From Lentinula raphanica (Eukaryota > Basidiomycota > Agaricomycetes > Agaricales > Omphalotaceae): a stretch of 64,000 nt of DNA. The notes beneath the pieces were generated by a model. The model did no database searches, had not been told where the DNA came from, and worked only from the letters and a program-made list of their open reading frames with translations. The stretch is taken from NCBI GenBank assembly GCA_027919835.1, contig JANVFP010000003.1:496001-560000 (forward strand), given 5' to 3'. Each line of letters opens with the position of its first letter. Positions within the stretch are counted from its first letter, which is position 1. Position numbers and translations under genes: made by a program. Below, one piece after another: positions 22,698 to 34,687 of this stretch.

Positions 22698-23584
22698 GAC
22701 TTTGGTGTGAGTGCATTCGAGACGCTCGAAACCGCGAAGGGATGGTTAAAGGGTCGCTGTTCTGATGCCATATCTGGCAGATAGGAAGCAATGAGAAATG
22801 AGTTTGTTCTCAAGAATCACGGTCAAGACCCGTATGATCCAACAATACATACTGCGATAGGAAGGTAGGGAGTGGACATAGAGCGCAGCTTTTCTTTGAA
22901 CGTTTCATTCATGAAGCAGAGTGAACATATGTCCGCATTGGAGAGTAATATATCTAGAACTCTTCAGTGGTAGTCTGAGATTGGTACTAGCATCGCAGTT
23001 GTGGACAAGAAATAGTCCGAGGTTTCCCGGAAGTTCCGTGAGTACTAGTCTGTACTACTGCAGGACTTGATTCGATATTGGCCCTGTAAGGAACAATGAC
23101 GAAGAGCCTTTGATTGTCAACAACATAATTGATGCATAACTGGTAATGGTGCTGAGTATTAGCGCTGTCTACGTCGGAGGTTTCCAGCGAAGACGGGAAG
23201 AAAAAACGCGCCCGGGTGTCATGTGCCACGCACAGTGAGCTTCCATACTCGTGTGATGCTTTACTACATGCTTGAAGGTACGCTTTGAATGTTAACGGTG
23301 CTCTTTAGGTTTATCCTGATAGCAAACTGCATACAAGATTGGCGTTGAAAGTCGAAACGTTGATCGTTGATTGATCACGGCCTCGGCTTTGGGTTTGAGA
23401 CTCCAACGGTGCAACGTTGAATACTTGTAACTGGATTTAGGCAACAGGGAAAGGGATCTGAAATTTGAATTCAGCAAGCTTGACCTCATACATCATTCGG
23501 GTGTTAGAATCAAATCTCATACAATCCATGGTACAAAGGGTTTGCAGGAATGTGCATCGAATCAAGCTCATACTATGTCGATGT
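22698..23584. other. Intergenic, no supported gene
   Basis: About 0.9 kb without a supported gene. Short open frames on the minus strand (22987-23229, 23292-23489) show nothing recognisable. Confidence 0.4.
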
Positions 23585-26534
23585 TCAATTCTGCAGATGT
23601 TGTCGGAAAAACTCGGCTGATATCCTCAGTGTTCTATTTCAGTTAGTGAAAATAACAACAAACTCACATAGAGCAAACGCAGAACGTTTATATGTTCTTT
23701 CCAAAGTCGGGCTCGAGTAATTGACATATTGTATGCCAAACCTATGAAACAATGTCAAGCCGGCATACAACCGACCTCCAAGATTTGAAAGCTTACCGAG
23801 CACTTAGCCCGCTATTCCACTCTGCATTATCCATGATAGCTACAAGATGCCGTTGGGAAGGCTCACGTTGAGGTCATTGGACAGTGAACGCACCCCAAGC
23901 AAATGCGCCCTCAACAGGTATACCATCTTCATGGATCGAGAGCAAAAGCTCGCCAAGGTAAGTCATATAGTAATCTTCCAGCCCAAATCAGAACGGTACT
24001 GCAAGAATTACGCTGCCCTTCAGACTCACTTGTACGTTCCGTATCTTCTGTGATTTGGAACAACTCTGCAGGAGTTCGCGTCCCTTCGAAGGGTTGTGTG
24101 AAACCAAATTCGGAAAAGATCTATGTATGCAAACATTTCAATGTCAGTCTGTACCGGAGCATCCGCATCCCTCGAAAAACGCTCACAATCTTGGACGTTG
24201 GCCATCTTCGATGATATTCCTTGAAACTTGTCCTCAAGAACTGAGGAGTGGCTTGAAGCCAGGGAGAGAGCGGATCAGAAGCAGGACCTGATGCCCATCC
24301 ATTCAAATCGAACATCACTTCGAGATTGCATGCAGGCCAAGCAGGATTGGAAAAGTCCTTAACACATGCGTCAATGCCTTCCGGAGGTGCAGCGTTCCAA
24401 TATGTTCGGTACGCATCGATTGCGAAGAAGTCTGCGGTGCCTGTTGAAAAGCTCATCAGTTCGTGCAGATGATTTCGGGCGGAACAGTAAGAATGCCAAC
24501 CAAGGATTTCCTTAGATTCCTCCTCTGTGAAGCGAGGGAGATAATCTGGTGGGAGTGTATCTTTCAAAATTTGTGGCCAGTCTCCGGTTGTATATACCGG
24601 GTCGGCAAAAATACCGAGCCCAAAAGCTGCATGTCGCTCGACTGCAAGAGCATCTTCGGTGTTATTGGCTCTCCAGGGCATGCCACTGAATTTTCACTGT
24701 ACTTGAGGACAAATTCAGATCATTGGCAGATGTGACAACGCACACGTAGTCAGCACTTTTGAAGGCGATTTCACCGGTAATGCGCATCTCTCGGAAGGCT
24801 GCCAGACTCTGTAAGACTAGTTGAAGAGAACAGTCTGGATGCCATACCTTTGACGGCACCTGCATGGGCTTTCACTGATGAATGATATCGCGCTCAGCAT
24901 AACACCCTCTCGGTGGAAATCACGATATCATACAGAGATAATAAGAACACTGGAATTGAGCTGTTGAGGAATTGACGCCATTCGGGAGAGTCAGATCTGG
25001 AGACATATCATCAGTATACTCATCCCGCTGCTATCTCAAAAGACCCAACTCACTAAACGGAAAACCGGCTAGTTCAGAACAGAAAACTTGTGGTTCCTAA
25101 ATGCTTCAGGTATAGCACAAACAATCGAATCGAATCGAGAGGGCCTCTAACCATGTATGTACCGAGCCATTGTAAGCAGTGAACACAGTTTTGGCATAGC
25201 TTGATATGAGGTGAGCTTTCACTACATGGTAATGAAGAGTAGCCATGAAGCACGAACTGAATGAAATCATCGACGATGTTCGGCGAAGCAAACCCGCCAT
25301 AGTAGGCGCTCAACGCAAGAGGTGGGTCCCAGTGAACTGTTCATGACCATGTATTCTGAATTCGTTGTGACAGAATGTGAGCACGTACATAGAGTTACGA
25401 CGGGTGTAACATTGAACTGAAGATGTGTAGCTATAACTGTAGACTTGACTTAGTTTTCCTGAGCGACAGGTCATCGAAGGAAGGGAAGCTAACCATCTGC
25501 ATAATGATCTATGCCTTCTTGATTGACCGGAGAATCTGCTGCGCCGAAAGGCAATATTCTTCCCCAGGAAATGCTTGTGATTCACGTTGTAAGCACAGAG
25601 ATATACAAACGAGGAAAGTCCATACTTACGAGAAGGAGTGTGAGTTGACGCCCAACGCGGCAATTCTTGCGACATCCTCTTTATAGAGGTAGTAGTGCAA
25701 GTCCACAACATCCGCTGCAGAAAGCATTCAAGTTTTCCTTAAACCGGTGAATCGTGAAATTCAAGAATGAGAACGAACCAGTAGTGTTGTCCACGACCAC
25801 ACCAGGTTGACGGTTAGCCCTATACATCACGATGCAGACGTGCTTCAGCAATGCAAGCCTTCAGTGACACACCTGGGAACACATACCAATCCCACAAACT
25901 TGGCCCTTTACCTTCGTCTTTAACAGCTCCCTCCACTTGATACGCAGCAGAAGCTACCCCGAAGAAGAACCCCTCCGGGAACTTGAGGTCAGGAAGAATA
26001 TCTTCAGGCGCTTTAGCAAAAAACGATGGATACAAGGCAGGCGGCGGGGAAGGTAACACAATTGGAGTTTGGGGAATCACGGTCGTGGTGATTGGTGGAA
26101 CCTCGACCGGACCGACCTAGTGAACGGGATGGAATCAGATTACGAATATTTCGATACAATCATAAGAACAGTTGCATTACCACATCCCAGAGTTTCGCGA
26201 GCCCAGCTGGTGAGTAATCTCGTGGAAAGGAACCCACTGGAGGAAAGGGTGCGCTACTTGGATTGAAAGATGTTGTTGTTGTAAGCGTAGGTGCGGCTGT
26301 GATAGTAGACGTCAGTGACAAGGTTAAACTTGGTTCAATGCTGGTTAGGGGAGTATTAGTCGAAGTTGCCGAGAGTACTGCCGACATAACAGCACTCGAA
26401 GAAGGCAAGACTATGCTGGTATGAGTTAAGGCAGACGTTTCCAGCACAGCATTTTGGGAAAGGGCAACTTCCAAAACATGCAGACGGAATAACAGACTGG
26501 TAGTAGCCAACACGACTGAGAGGAACTTGGCCAT
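23585..26534 (-). CDS. GH1 beta-glucosidase, secreted, with damaged acid/base region
   Basis: Many short exons. The N-terminus (26534 down) is a signal peptide ([16 protein letters not shown]) and a Ser/Thr-rich linker of about 100 residues. The GH1 barrel follows: [144 protein letters not shown] (nucleophile Glu region), MDNAEW and [18 protein letters not shown]. The last exon ends [10 protein letters not shown]. It should hydrolyse beta-glucosides outside the cell or at the wall. Oddity: the WxTFNEP block with the acid/base Glu is incomplete. Around 25090-25175 only EP remains, and the only in-frame splice I find gives NGSEPQ. Activity is therefore doubtful. Confidence 0.85.
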
Positions 26535-27387
26535 GGGTTAACAGGTAGTTCAGGAAATCTCGCTCGTCTTTTTAAGAAGAAAAAAGACGGCCCGAGGAGT
26601 GGTCGATATCGTTCCCAAAGTCATGGTCATGGAATGGAAGATGATGGGCATGCCGCTTGGAACGATGGTCCACGAGATCACGATAATTCAAGTCGCGAGG
26701 CCTGTTTACAATCGGAAAACATCTCTCAGTTTCAATACCGGGAGAATTTCGGTGACTTACTCAGAAAAATTTGTATAAAGTGTATGCTTGACCCATCGTT
26801 CTCTAATTCTTGCCAGATTTGTATATCAGTAACGAGCTAGTTATAACAACCTGCTATGTTTGATGTGAGCATAGATTCTATGCAGCTCGCGGAGATTTCT
26901 TCCAAATATGATGCACGGTGAGTACTAATAGTCATTTGCGTGATGTGTTAGCAGAAAGGAAGAAGAAAGGTTGAACTTCACGAAACTCACCCCGGGGAGC
27001 ATTATTGTGTTCCGTTCCATGTTTACAGAGTCCAGAGCTCTCACTTTGAGTTCGGCACACCGTTCAGACATGCAGAGAGAACCTTCGAGCTTGGATTTGA
27101 CTAACCTCCAAGAGAATCATAGGAAGGAACAAGGGACTCGGGAGGCTCTGAAAGAGCGCATTTCCGAAGTTCACACGCACAGGAGGAAATTGCCTCGCAA
27201 AGGACAAACAAGTCCAAACCAAACTTCAATATTTCACTTCCAGAAACATGGCTCGCCGGTGGGCCTTTCATCGTCATGACTCATCAGTCTAGGTGAGTGC
27301 GCCTGAGATGATCTTGAAGAGAACAACTGCTGAGAGTCCGTGCTTTCCAAGTTCCGTGAATATCAGAGTTGTTGCTCTGACCAATGA
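26535..27387. other. Intergenic and start of tandem unit A
   Basis: Holds the beta-glucosidase promoter side. From about 27252 it holds a block (TTTCATCGTCATGACT, then GTCTAGGTGAGTGCGC) that recurs near 31460, 33980 and 36875 and marks the start of each unit of the downstream tandem array. No gene supported. Confidence 0.45.
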
Positions 27388-27393
27388 TCTTTG

Positions 27394-28815
27394 TATGACG
27401 TTCCTTTTGTACAAATATTATTAGCGCCTCATACATTTCTCAGCGTCTCAAACTCGATGCCGAATTGATCCTTTTGGCTTCTTTTCCCAGCGCACTCCGC
27501 AACAAATCAGCGCACTCCATCACTTTTCAGCGCACTCCATAATTTCACTGAGTGTTTTCATAGTATTTTGATATTTTGACTTGTCCATTGTGATTTTAAG
27601 TGTGTTAAAGCTCAGGAAAGGACTGATAGACATTTATTTCTTCATCTCCTCACCCTTATTTGAGTTATCTTTTGTTATCAGCTCTTATCAAAAGCTATCT
27701 TATCAGAAAAAGGTCACCAGAGATCACAAGTCACATACTTTTAGCGCTCAAATCAGATGACTTACTAATGCCTGCCGGGAAATGGGCCAACCTGGCAAGT
27801 GGGCCATTTTGGATATACAAGCTCGAGTATGCACATATCATACAAAATAAAACATGGAGCATGTAGCCCAGTATCTTAGCATTATCTGGACCCAATCTGA
27901 GCTCAAGACGATGTGAACTCAGAGAGCTATGAATTTTTTTTCCAGTGCAATTCCGTAAGTCACATGATTTTGTTATTTCGGCAAGCATGATACTCCCGAT
28001 ATCCATTGCTGGTTCACCACTTCAAAATGTCGAGGTTAAATTGTACAGGGTGTCTGCTAGTGTCATACCAATATACTGCATAGCAAAAAATCCAAGTATT
28101 TGCTGCTGAATGACTGGGCAATCCATCCATGACCCAGATCCCGGCATTTTCTCAATTCGGACCCCTCACTGGTAATTGATTAATAGTGCAGTCATCTTCT
28201 ACTCTAAATTCTCAAAAAAATATCAGCCTATCCGCAAGATGCATGCCCACGCATCTTGACCATTTTGGTGTAAAACACGTCAATGGTGCTCAAGAAATTG
28301 ACTGAAAACCCTTAAGGTGGCCCAGTTCCCGGCAGGCATTAGTAGTAGATATTACTCATGAGTCTAGACAAATCTGATGATCGGATCGGATCGGAACGAG
28401 CGGGAATTAGCACCTGATACAGATCACATGATATATGCATGATCCTGAGAACTGATGTTTTCGTGTCTCCTCGTGTCTCCTCAGGTCTCCTCGCGTCGGT
28501 TCAGGTCTCCTTGTGTCTGTCTCAATCTAAATGAGCTATTATTTGATTATGATTTCTCAATTAATAATATTTAGGAGTGTTCTCCAGCATTGTTAGCAAC
28601 TTTGTACCATAAAAAGAGCCAGGAAAGGCTTAATTATGAGTCAAATCCTCAAAGCGCTACTGAGCAGTTATGCAGTGCGCTAAATTGTTATGGAGTGCGC
28701 TGGGAAGAGAAGCCAGAGAGCATAAGTTTGCCATCAAGTTGAGGCGCTGAGGAATGAATTAGGCGCTGAGTGATATGTAAGGCGCTGATAATATTTGTAC
28801 GAAAGAAACGTCATA
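27394..28815. mobile_element. 1.42-kb non-autonomous element with long terminal inverted repeats
   Basis: The ends read TATGACGTTCCTTTTGTACA (left) and an inverted near copy ending CGTCATA (right). Inverted similarity continues for about 150 bp and contains several CAGCGC/GCGCTG motifs, such as CAGCGCACTCC on the left and GGAGTGCGCTG on the right. The same 6 bases, TCTTTG, flank both ends (27388-27393 and 28816-28821). A paralogous unoccupied site near 34090-34130 (CTGACCGATGAC, then CGCGAATAAACCACTC) supports the borders. The interior has repeated CTCCTCGTGTCT/AGGTCTCCT pieces and no transposase. The superfamily is not clear. Confidence 0.85.
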
Positions 28816-28821
28816 TCTTTG

Positions 28822-29482
28822 CGAATAAATCACTCGAACCTTCTGCCTTCAAATCTTCAAAGCTTCACTGCCTTAGGCCCTCGGCGCGGTCACTTGAATG
28901 CATCATTTCCCTCAACTCCCGCGATTGCAATCACAACGACTTCAAGACCAAGTGATACGCAGGGATTCGGAATTCGAATGCTAATCACACCATGGTTGTG
29001 GCCAAGGATTTTAAGTCGGGCTATCAATATCATGAATTCGATTCAGAAGGAGGCTTACGGGTGTTCGGTACTCACTGGTGTTGGGCAGTTACTCATATGG
29101 ATGGTATCGAAACTCCGGCGGCTCAGACAAATCGCGCAACAGACCAGACCACACGAACAGATTATTACCCTTCATTACCCTATCATACCAATTCACAATC
29201 AGACACTCATCAAGAGTGCCATGAGGTGGGTAGTGATAACGAGGGAATTTATAGATACGCTGAAGCTGTGTTCAGGGAGACTAATTCTTGATTCTTCTCT
29301 CCCTCGTCGCCACAGTATCGTTTTGCGCAAAACTACATCGGTACGCAGCGTGCTTGCTTTTTTTCAAACGATGATACCTGATTGTTGTAGTAGATCCTTG
29401 TCCTAGATTTACTCGTCAATATTTAGCAGCGACTCGTCCCTAGCGTTTCTGGCTCAATTGACACGTATACATCGCCAAAAGC
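28822..29482. other. Upstream region of array gene A
   Basis: This sequence is shared with the regions upstream of array genes B and C: a TTGCGCA-x-CTACATCGGTACGCAG block, then TGATACCTGATTGTTGTAG and CTAGATTTACTCGTCA before the ATG. It is the likely promoter and 5' UTR. No separate gene. Confidence 0.5.
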
Positions 29483-30926
29483 ATGCTGCTCCCGCCTTTC
29501 GACTCGCGTCTGCCGTCTTCCCGCCTTCCCCGATTCCTTTTGCTCGCTGCGTGCTTGCTCAATACCTTTGTGGCTGCTCCTCCTGCTCCTTTGAAATGCG
29601 GTGAGAGGTTTTTATAGTGCAATGTTCTTTGACCATACACTGATGTCATTTGGACCCAGAGCTTAAAGTTGAGAAAGAAACCACTGAGAATGGCTCCCTG
29701 TCAGTATGCTTGACATTTGGAAGGCCGGTGGGGAAAAGACTTTGCTCCCCTTACTCGTCGGCAACTGCGTCTTCGGCATGGCACCAGACTGAAGATTCGG
29801 TTTCCCTTGGTTTTGTCTACTTTTACGACTATGACCACATGAGGCACATCTTTGATCAAGTACCCCGTGGAACAGCCTCCCTAGGTGAACGTACTCCTTG
29901 GGGATATGCCGATGGCATTATCATCTATCTTTCCATATCACTCTCTGGCCTGGAAGACCCCCGTGTCCACTACGTAATCACTGATGAAATAATGGAACGC
30001 TGGGAAGGGATATTGCTCGAAGAGCCTATGTTCCGTGAGTTAATCGTAGTATGGTACTCTATGCATTCTATACTGAACTGAATGCTAGATCTACAAGTAT
30101 ATGAATACAGACATGAAACACAAAGATTGATGACAGGAGGAGTTGAACTTCGTGTTGGTGGCGAAGTTGTTGAGTTCCATCCTTCCCTGGATCAACCACC
30201 TGTAACATCCCGCAAAGTGTTTGATGACTTCGTTCATTTCCGGAATATAGCTGCGATAAAGAATGCTCTTTTCAAGACGAAAATGGAGCTTCAATCGGAA
30301 TCGGAATCGGAATCGGAGATGAACCAGCCGTTGCCAATCTGGTTCATTGAACAGGCGCAAAAGGAAGAAACTAGGGTGGACTTGGAAAGCCCGCCGGAGT
30401 GGATATTCCCTTGGCTTCAGATCGAGGAATTTGTTGCATCAGGAAAAATATTCTCATCTCTAGAGTCCCCAGAGATACCCCCCAATTCCTAGGTAGTCTC
30501 AGAGAGCCTAGAGTATCTGGGTTCTTTGAGGCTTCTAAAAATTCTCTGGGTGCTTTCTGGTGCTTTCTAGTGCTTTCTGGTGCTTTCAGATGCTTTCAGG
30601 ATCTTTCAGGATCTCTAGGATGTTTTTTGATCTTTCAAAGTTCACAAAAATCTCTGAGCAGCCTAGGAATTGGGGGGTATCTCTGGGAACTCTAGAGATG
30701 AGAATATTTTTCCTGATGTGTATGTTTGACCGAACAAAATGCTGGTTGGAAACATCACAAGGCCATCAAAGCGATAGAATCGGGCACTCTGGACTTGTGT
30801 AGGAAGACTGTGAAAAGTAGAATGACAGATTTGTTGAGGCAGAAGAAAACTACAACGGATACGGCCGCGCGGCATAAGGCAAAGTCGGCGGCAAAGAAGT
30901 CTGGCTCGTCCTCTCACTGGTTGTGA
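29483..30926 (+). pseudogene. Array gene A: secreted unknown, truncated by an insertion
   Basis: First copy of a three-gene tandem family. Exon 1 encodes a signal peptide (RFLLLAACLLNTFVAAPPA) and ends in a phase-1 GTGAGAGG donor shared by all copies. Exon 2 has SVCLTFGRPVGK and DGIIIYLSISLSG; exon 3 has GGVELRVGGEVVEFHPS and FVHFRN, an SESESESE run, then QPLPIWFIEQ and WIFPWLQIEEF. At 30440 a 276-bp inverted-repeat element interrupts the last exon and brings a stop at 30490-30492. Beyond it the original frame resumes (LTEQNAGWKHHKAIK, MTDLLRQKK) to a stop at 30924-30926, so about 65-70 residues are lost. The family is not recognised; the protein is probably extracellular. Confidence 0.75.
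30440..30715. mobile_element. 276-bp inverted-repeat element inside array gene A
   Basis: 54-bp terminal inverted repeats, 30440-30493 and 30662-30715, start with CAGGAAAAATATTCTCATCT and end with its complement. Both tips contain CAGG/CCTG, as in many hAT-type elements. The core holds a run of GTGCTTTC-x repeats (about 30550-30600). Comparing with gene B, removal of the element plus 8 bases restores an equal-length reading frame, which suggests an 8-bp target duplication that has since diverged (TGTTGCAT versus ATGTGTAT). No coding capacity. Confidence 0.8.
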
Positions 30927-32225
30927 TGATGGGACCGTGTGCTGTTAGGAGCTTATCTGTCGAAGGAAAAGGTTTTCCATCGCTTTTCTTCAAATGTACG
31001 CCCAATACTTGTCTATCTGTAATGCAACGACTCACTGACAGTTATCATAGTATTTATCAAGTGTTGTTTCTGTTGGTAGTCCGCCTGGCAGCGCCTGCGT
31101 TTGAATTATTTATTGACCATCTTATCCGCTGATTGTTCTGAGTCAGAGTACCTGCTCTTGACAAGCTTCGCCCATGGAATTCAAATGACTTTGTTCATTC
31201 TACTACCATGTCCCAATGTTCAGTGCAGCGATGACGATCACCTTACTTCGAGCTGGAGATTGAGCATAAGTAATTCAAGAGCATCATGACCATAGTTGGG
31301 ACAAGGCAGCTTAGGCAGGCTCTGAAAGAGCCTGAAAGAGCGCCTAAGAGCGCGCATTCGGTCACAGGAGTGAATTACCCGGATAAGCAAGTACAAACAA
31401 ACTCGAAATTTAACCGCTTCCCTTCCTTTCCCTTCCAGAACATACTTAGATTGTCGCTAGGGGTTTCATCGTCACCGGGCAGCACCGGGCCAGGTGAATA
31501 TGCTTAAGTTCATCTTAACCAAGATGTCTACTGATAGTCGGTGCTTGGTGCTTGGTGCTTTGAAAGCTTCTTAGATATCCAAGTTGTTGATATCTGACCG
31601 CGGATAAATCATTCAATTCTTCACTGCCTTCGCGTGGCCAGTTGCTTCAATGAATCATTTCCATCGACTCCAAGCTTTCACGCTCTTGAACTCACAATGA
31701 CATTGGGTCATAAGAAATCGGAATTCGAATGCTCATCGCAGTGCACACCCTGATTGTGACCAAGTATTCGTTCGATTCAGAGGAAAGCTTCGAGTTGTAG
31801 ACAGGTATTGAAAGCCCGGCGGCCCAGACAGTCACAGATAACAGCAGATAACGAACTAGATCATGCTACACGCGAACAGATCACTACAGGTATATGTACC
31901 CTCCATTACTCTATTATCCCAATACATAACAACTGATCAGATACTGCTATTCAAAGGTGTGGCAGTTCTAACTTGAGAGAGAATAGATAAGAGGCTGAAG
32001 TCGCGTCCACGGAGGCTACCCATTCCTGATTATTCTCTCCCAACTTGCCACCACAGTATTGTTTTGCGCAGCTATATCGGTACGCAGCGTGCTCCTTGCT
32101 TTTCAAACCATGATATGTACCTGATTGTTGTCCTAGATTTCTTCGTCATATCTAGCGGGGACTCGTCACTAGCGCTCCCTAGCTCAAGCCTCAATCTGAA
32201 CTGCCACGTATACATCGTCAACAAC
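30927..32225. other. Array spacer A-B
   Basis: Holds the 3' UTR of gene A, the unit-junction block near 31455-31500 and the upstream region of gene B. No additional gene is supported. Short open frames are fragments of the repeated unit. Confidence 0.5.
30996..31050 (+). other. Conserved intron-like block in the 3' UTR, gene A
   Basis: This 55-nt block begins GTACGCCCAATACTTG, has CTCACTGACA near its end as a possible branch site, and ends ATCATAG. It sits 70 nt after the ancestral stop and recurs at the matching place after genes B and C. It reads like a GT-AG intron downstream of the stop. Confidence 0.5.
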
Positions 32226-33426
32226 ATGCACCTTCTCCTACCTCTTGACTTGCATTTGCTGTCTTTCCGCTTTTCCCGATCTCTTTTGCTCGCTGCGTGC
32301 TTGCTCAATACTTTTGTGGCGTCTCTGAGCTGCGGTGAGAGGTTTTCATAATTCGACGTCTTTTGACCATGATCTGATGTCATTGGGACTCAGAGCTTCA
32401 AGTTGAGAAATGGGAAACCACTGGCGATGGCACCCTGTCCGTATGCCTGTCATTTGGACCTCCGGTGGCGAAAAGTGCTTGCTCCCCTCCCTGGTCGTCA
32501 GCTGCATATTCGTCGGCAGTTGCATCTTCGTCGGCAGACCCACAGTGGTACCAGGTCGGCCATCCTGCTTCCCTTGGTTCTCTCTACTTTCCCACCCTCG
32601 ACTACATCAACAAGGTCATCAGTGCATCACTCGGTAGGCTCAGAGCCCTAGGTCAAAATACTCCTTGGGATTGGAATGATAGCTTTATCACCTTCCTTTC
32701 CACCTCATTATCTGACCCGGAAAACCCCCGTGCCGGCTACTTAGTCACGAATGAAATGATGGGACGCTGGGAAGCGACGTTGTTTTTCAATCCGATCATA
32801 GGTGAGTTAATCGGTATGAGTACTTTATGAATCTTATGCTGAACTGAATGCTAGAATTTCAAGTATCGGAACACAGGCTCAGAGATCATCACAGGACAGG
32901 AGGGGTTGAACTCCACGTTGGTCATGAAGTTCAGCAGTTCCATCCTTTCTTGGGACGGCCATCCATCCAAACCCACCATCTGCTCGCTAGCTTTGTCCAT
33001 TTCCGGAATACAGATGCGATGAAGAAGGCTTTTTCAAATACACAAGTTCTTTATTCGAAATTGGGGAGAGACCTACCATTGCCAGACTGGTTTCATGATC
33101 TGCCATTGAAGCCAGAAAACTTGCAGACACCACCTGACTATGCTCTGCCTTGGCTTAAACTCCGCGCATTCATCTTGCTCATGTCGGAACAAGATGGGGG
33201 TTGGACTTACCACACGGGTATTAAAGTGATAACACAGGCCACTCTGGAAGAATTCGAGGGAGTCATGAAAAATCGATTGATACCATTGCTGAAGCGTAAG
33301 AATAATCAAAAGGATTGGTATGTCAAAAACTCTGCGGCCACAAACGAGGGTTCTACGTCGGAAACGAGTCAGTCCGGGGGAAGTGGTCGTGGTCAGAGGA
33401 GTGGTGGATCCTCTCGGAGTCACTAG
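32226..33426 (+). CDS. Array gene B: secreted protein of unknown family
   Basis: Three exons (32226-32334, 32394-32801, 32855-33426) join in frame. The signal peptide is SLLLAACLLNTFVASLSC. Exon 2 encodes LSVCLSFGPPVAKSA, a Ser/Ala-rich stretch, and DSFITFLSTSLSDPENP; exon 3 encodes GGVELHVGHEVQQFHPF, FVHFRNTDAMKKAF, LPLPDWFHDL, ALPWLKLRAF and EQDGGWTYHTGIKVI, then a basic segment and a Gly/Ser/Arg-rich tail (GGSGRGQRSGGSSRSH). This copy is intact and gives the reference layout for the family. The pattern of a signal peptide, two related-length domains and a basic RG-rich tail is shared with gene C. No known domain recognised; location is likely secreted or vacuolar. Confidence 0.75.
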
Positions 33427-34687
33427 ATCATAGTGATGATGGGACCATGTGCTGGTAGGAGCTGTTCTGTTGAAGGGGAAGGTTTTCCATTGCTTTCCTT
33501 TAAGTGTACGCCTAATACTTGTCTATCCGTAATGCAACAACTCACTGACAATTATCATAGTATTTATTGACTGGTGTTTCCGTTGTAGTCTGCCTGCATT
33601 CGAATTATCTGTTATTCAATCGTTCTGAGTCAGATTACCTGCACACGACAAGCTTCGCCTATTGCATCTGACTGCCAATTTTGTTCATTCTACCATGTCC
33701 CGACTCCCGATTAGCGACCAAGGTCACATAGAACATACAAGATGACCATTGTGGTCACTTTCCATGCATGTTTTCGGACTTTGGCTATTTATCTGATATG
33801 AACCCACAGCTACGACATACATCATGTAGGGAAGGTTAGGCTGGTCCAGGGTACTAAACATGGAATGATCTGATAGTTCGCAAGCTTGAAGAAAATGCAG
33901 AGCTTATCACGTCCTTGATTCCCAGTGTTCTCATAAGCTTGGTCGCACGAACCGGCGCATCCGAGAATATCGATTGTCGCTAGGACTTTCATCGTCATCG
34001 GTCTAGGTGAGTACGCTTAAGTTTATCTTGAACAGAATAACTGCTGAGATCGAGAGTCGGTGCTTTGCAAACTTAATAGATATCGGAATCGATATCTGAC
34101 CGATGACTAAATGACCTTCGCGAATAAACCACTCAATTCGATAACACATCATCTCCCTGTTCACGAGAAACCGGAAGTCAGAGGCTCGTTACACCATGAT
34201 TGTGACCATTGACCAAGGATGCGAAAAGATATCAAGATCATGCATTCAATTCAGAGTAAGGTTTTTGGGTGCTCAGTGGCTGATTGAGTAGCTACCAGGT
34301 ATCGCGAAACTGCGACGGGCCCAGACAAATAGCGCACCAGACCATACCACACTCTTTCGGACATATCCCGATTCACAAACAGATACATACACATCGAACG
34401 TGCCATGAGGTGGGGCAGTGCTAACTTGAGCGAGAATATACTGATAGGCTGAAACCGCGTTCAGGGAGGCTAATCATTCTTTTCTCTCCCAACCTGTCAC
34501 CACAGAATCATCGTTTTGCACAGAATTGCATCGGTACGCAGCGTGCTCCCTCCTTCTCAAACGATGATACCTGATTGTTGTAGTAGAAAGTCTTTGTCCT
34601 AGATTTCCTCGTCATATCTAGCGGTGACTCCTCATTCGCGTTCTCTGCTAGCTTCATCCGAATTGCCACGTAGACATCACCAAAAGC
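33427..34687. other. Array spacer B-C
   Basis: Holds the 3' UTR of gene B, the unit-junction block near 33975-34012 and the upstream region of gene C, including the unoccupied counterpart (about 34090-34130) of the site used by the 1.42-kb element in unit A. No additional gene seen. Confidence 0.5.
33506..33560 (+). other. Conserved intron-like block in the 3' UTR, gene B
   Basis: A 55-nt counterpart of the block after gene A: GTACGCCTAATACTTG at the start, CTCACTGACA, and ATCATAG at the end. It begins 80 nt after the stop codon. Confidence 0.5.

Noticed and set aside
25096..25162. Microexon to restore WFTFNEP in the GH1 gene
   Set aside because: The space between the flanking exons is about 55-66 bp, too short for two introns plus a microexon.
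30290..30320. TCGGAA repeat (SESESESE) in array gene A as a regulatory microsatellite
   Set aside because: It is a short in-frame coding repeat; nothing points to a regulatory role.
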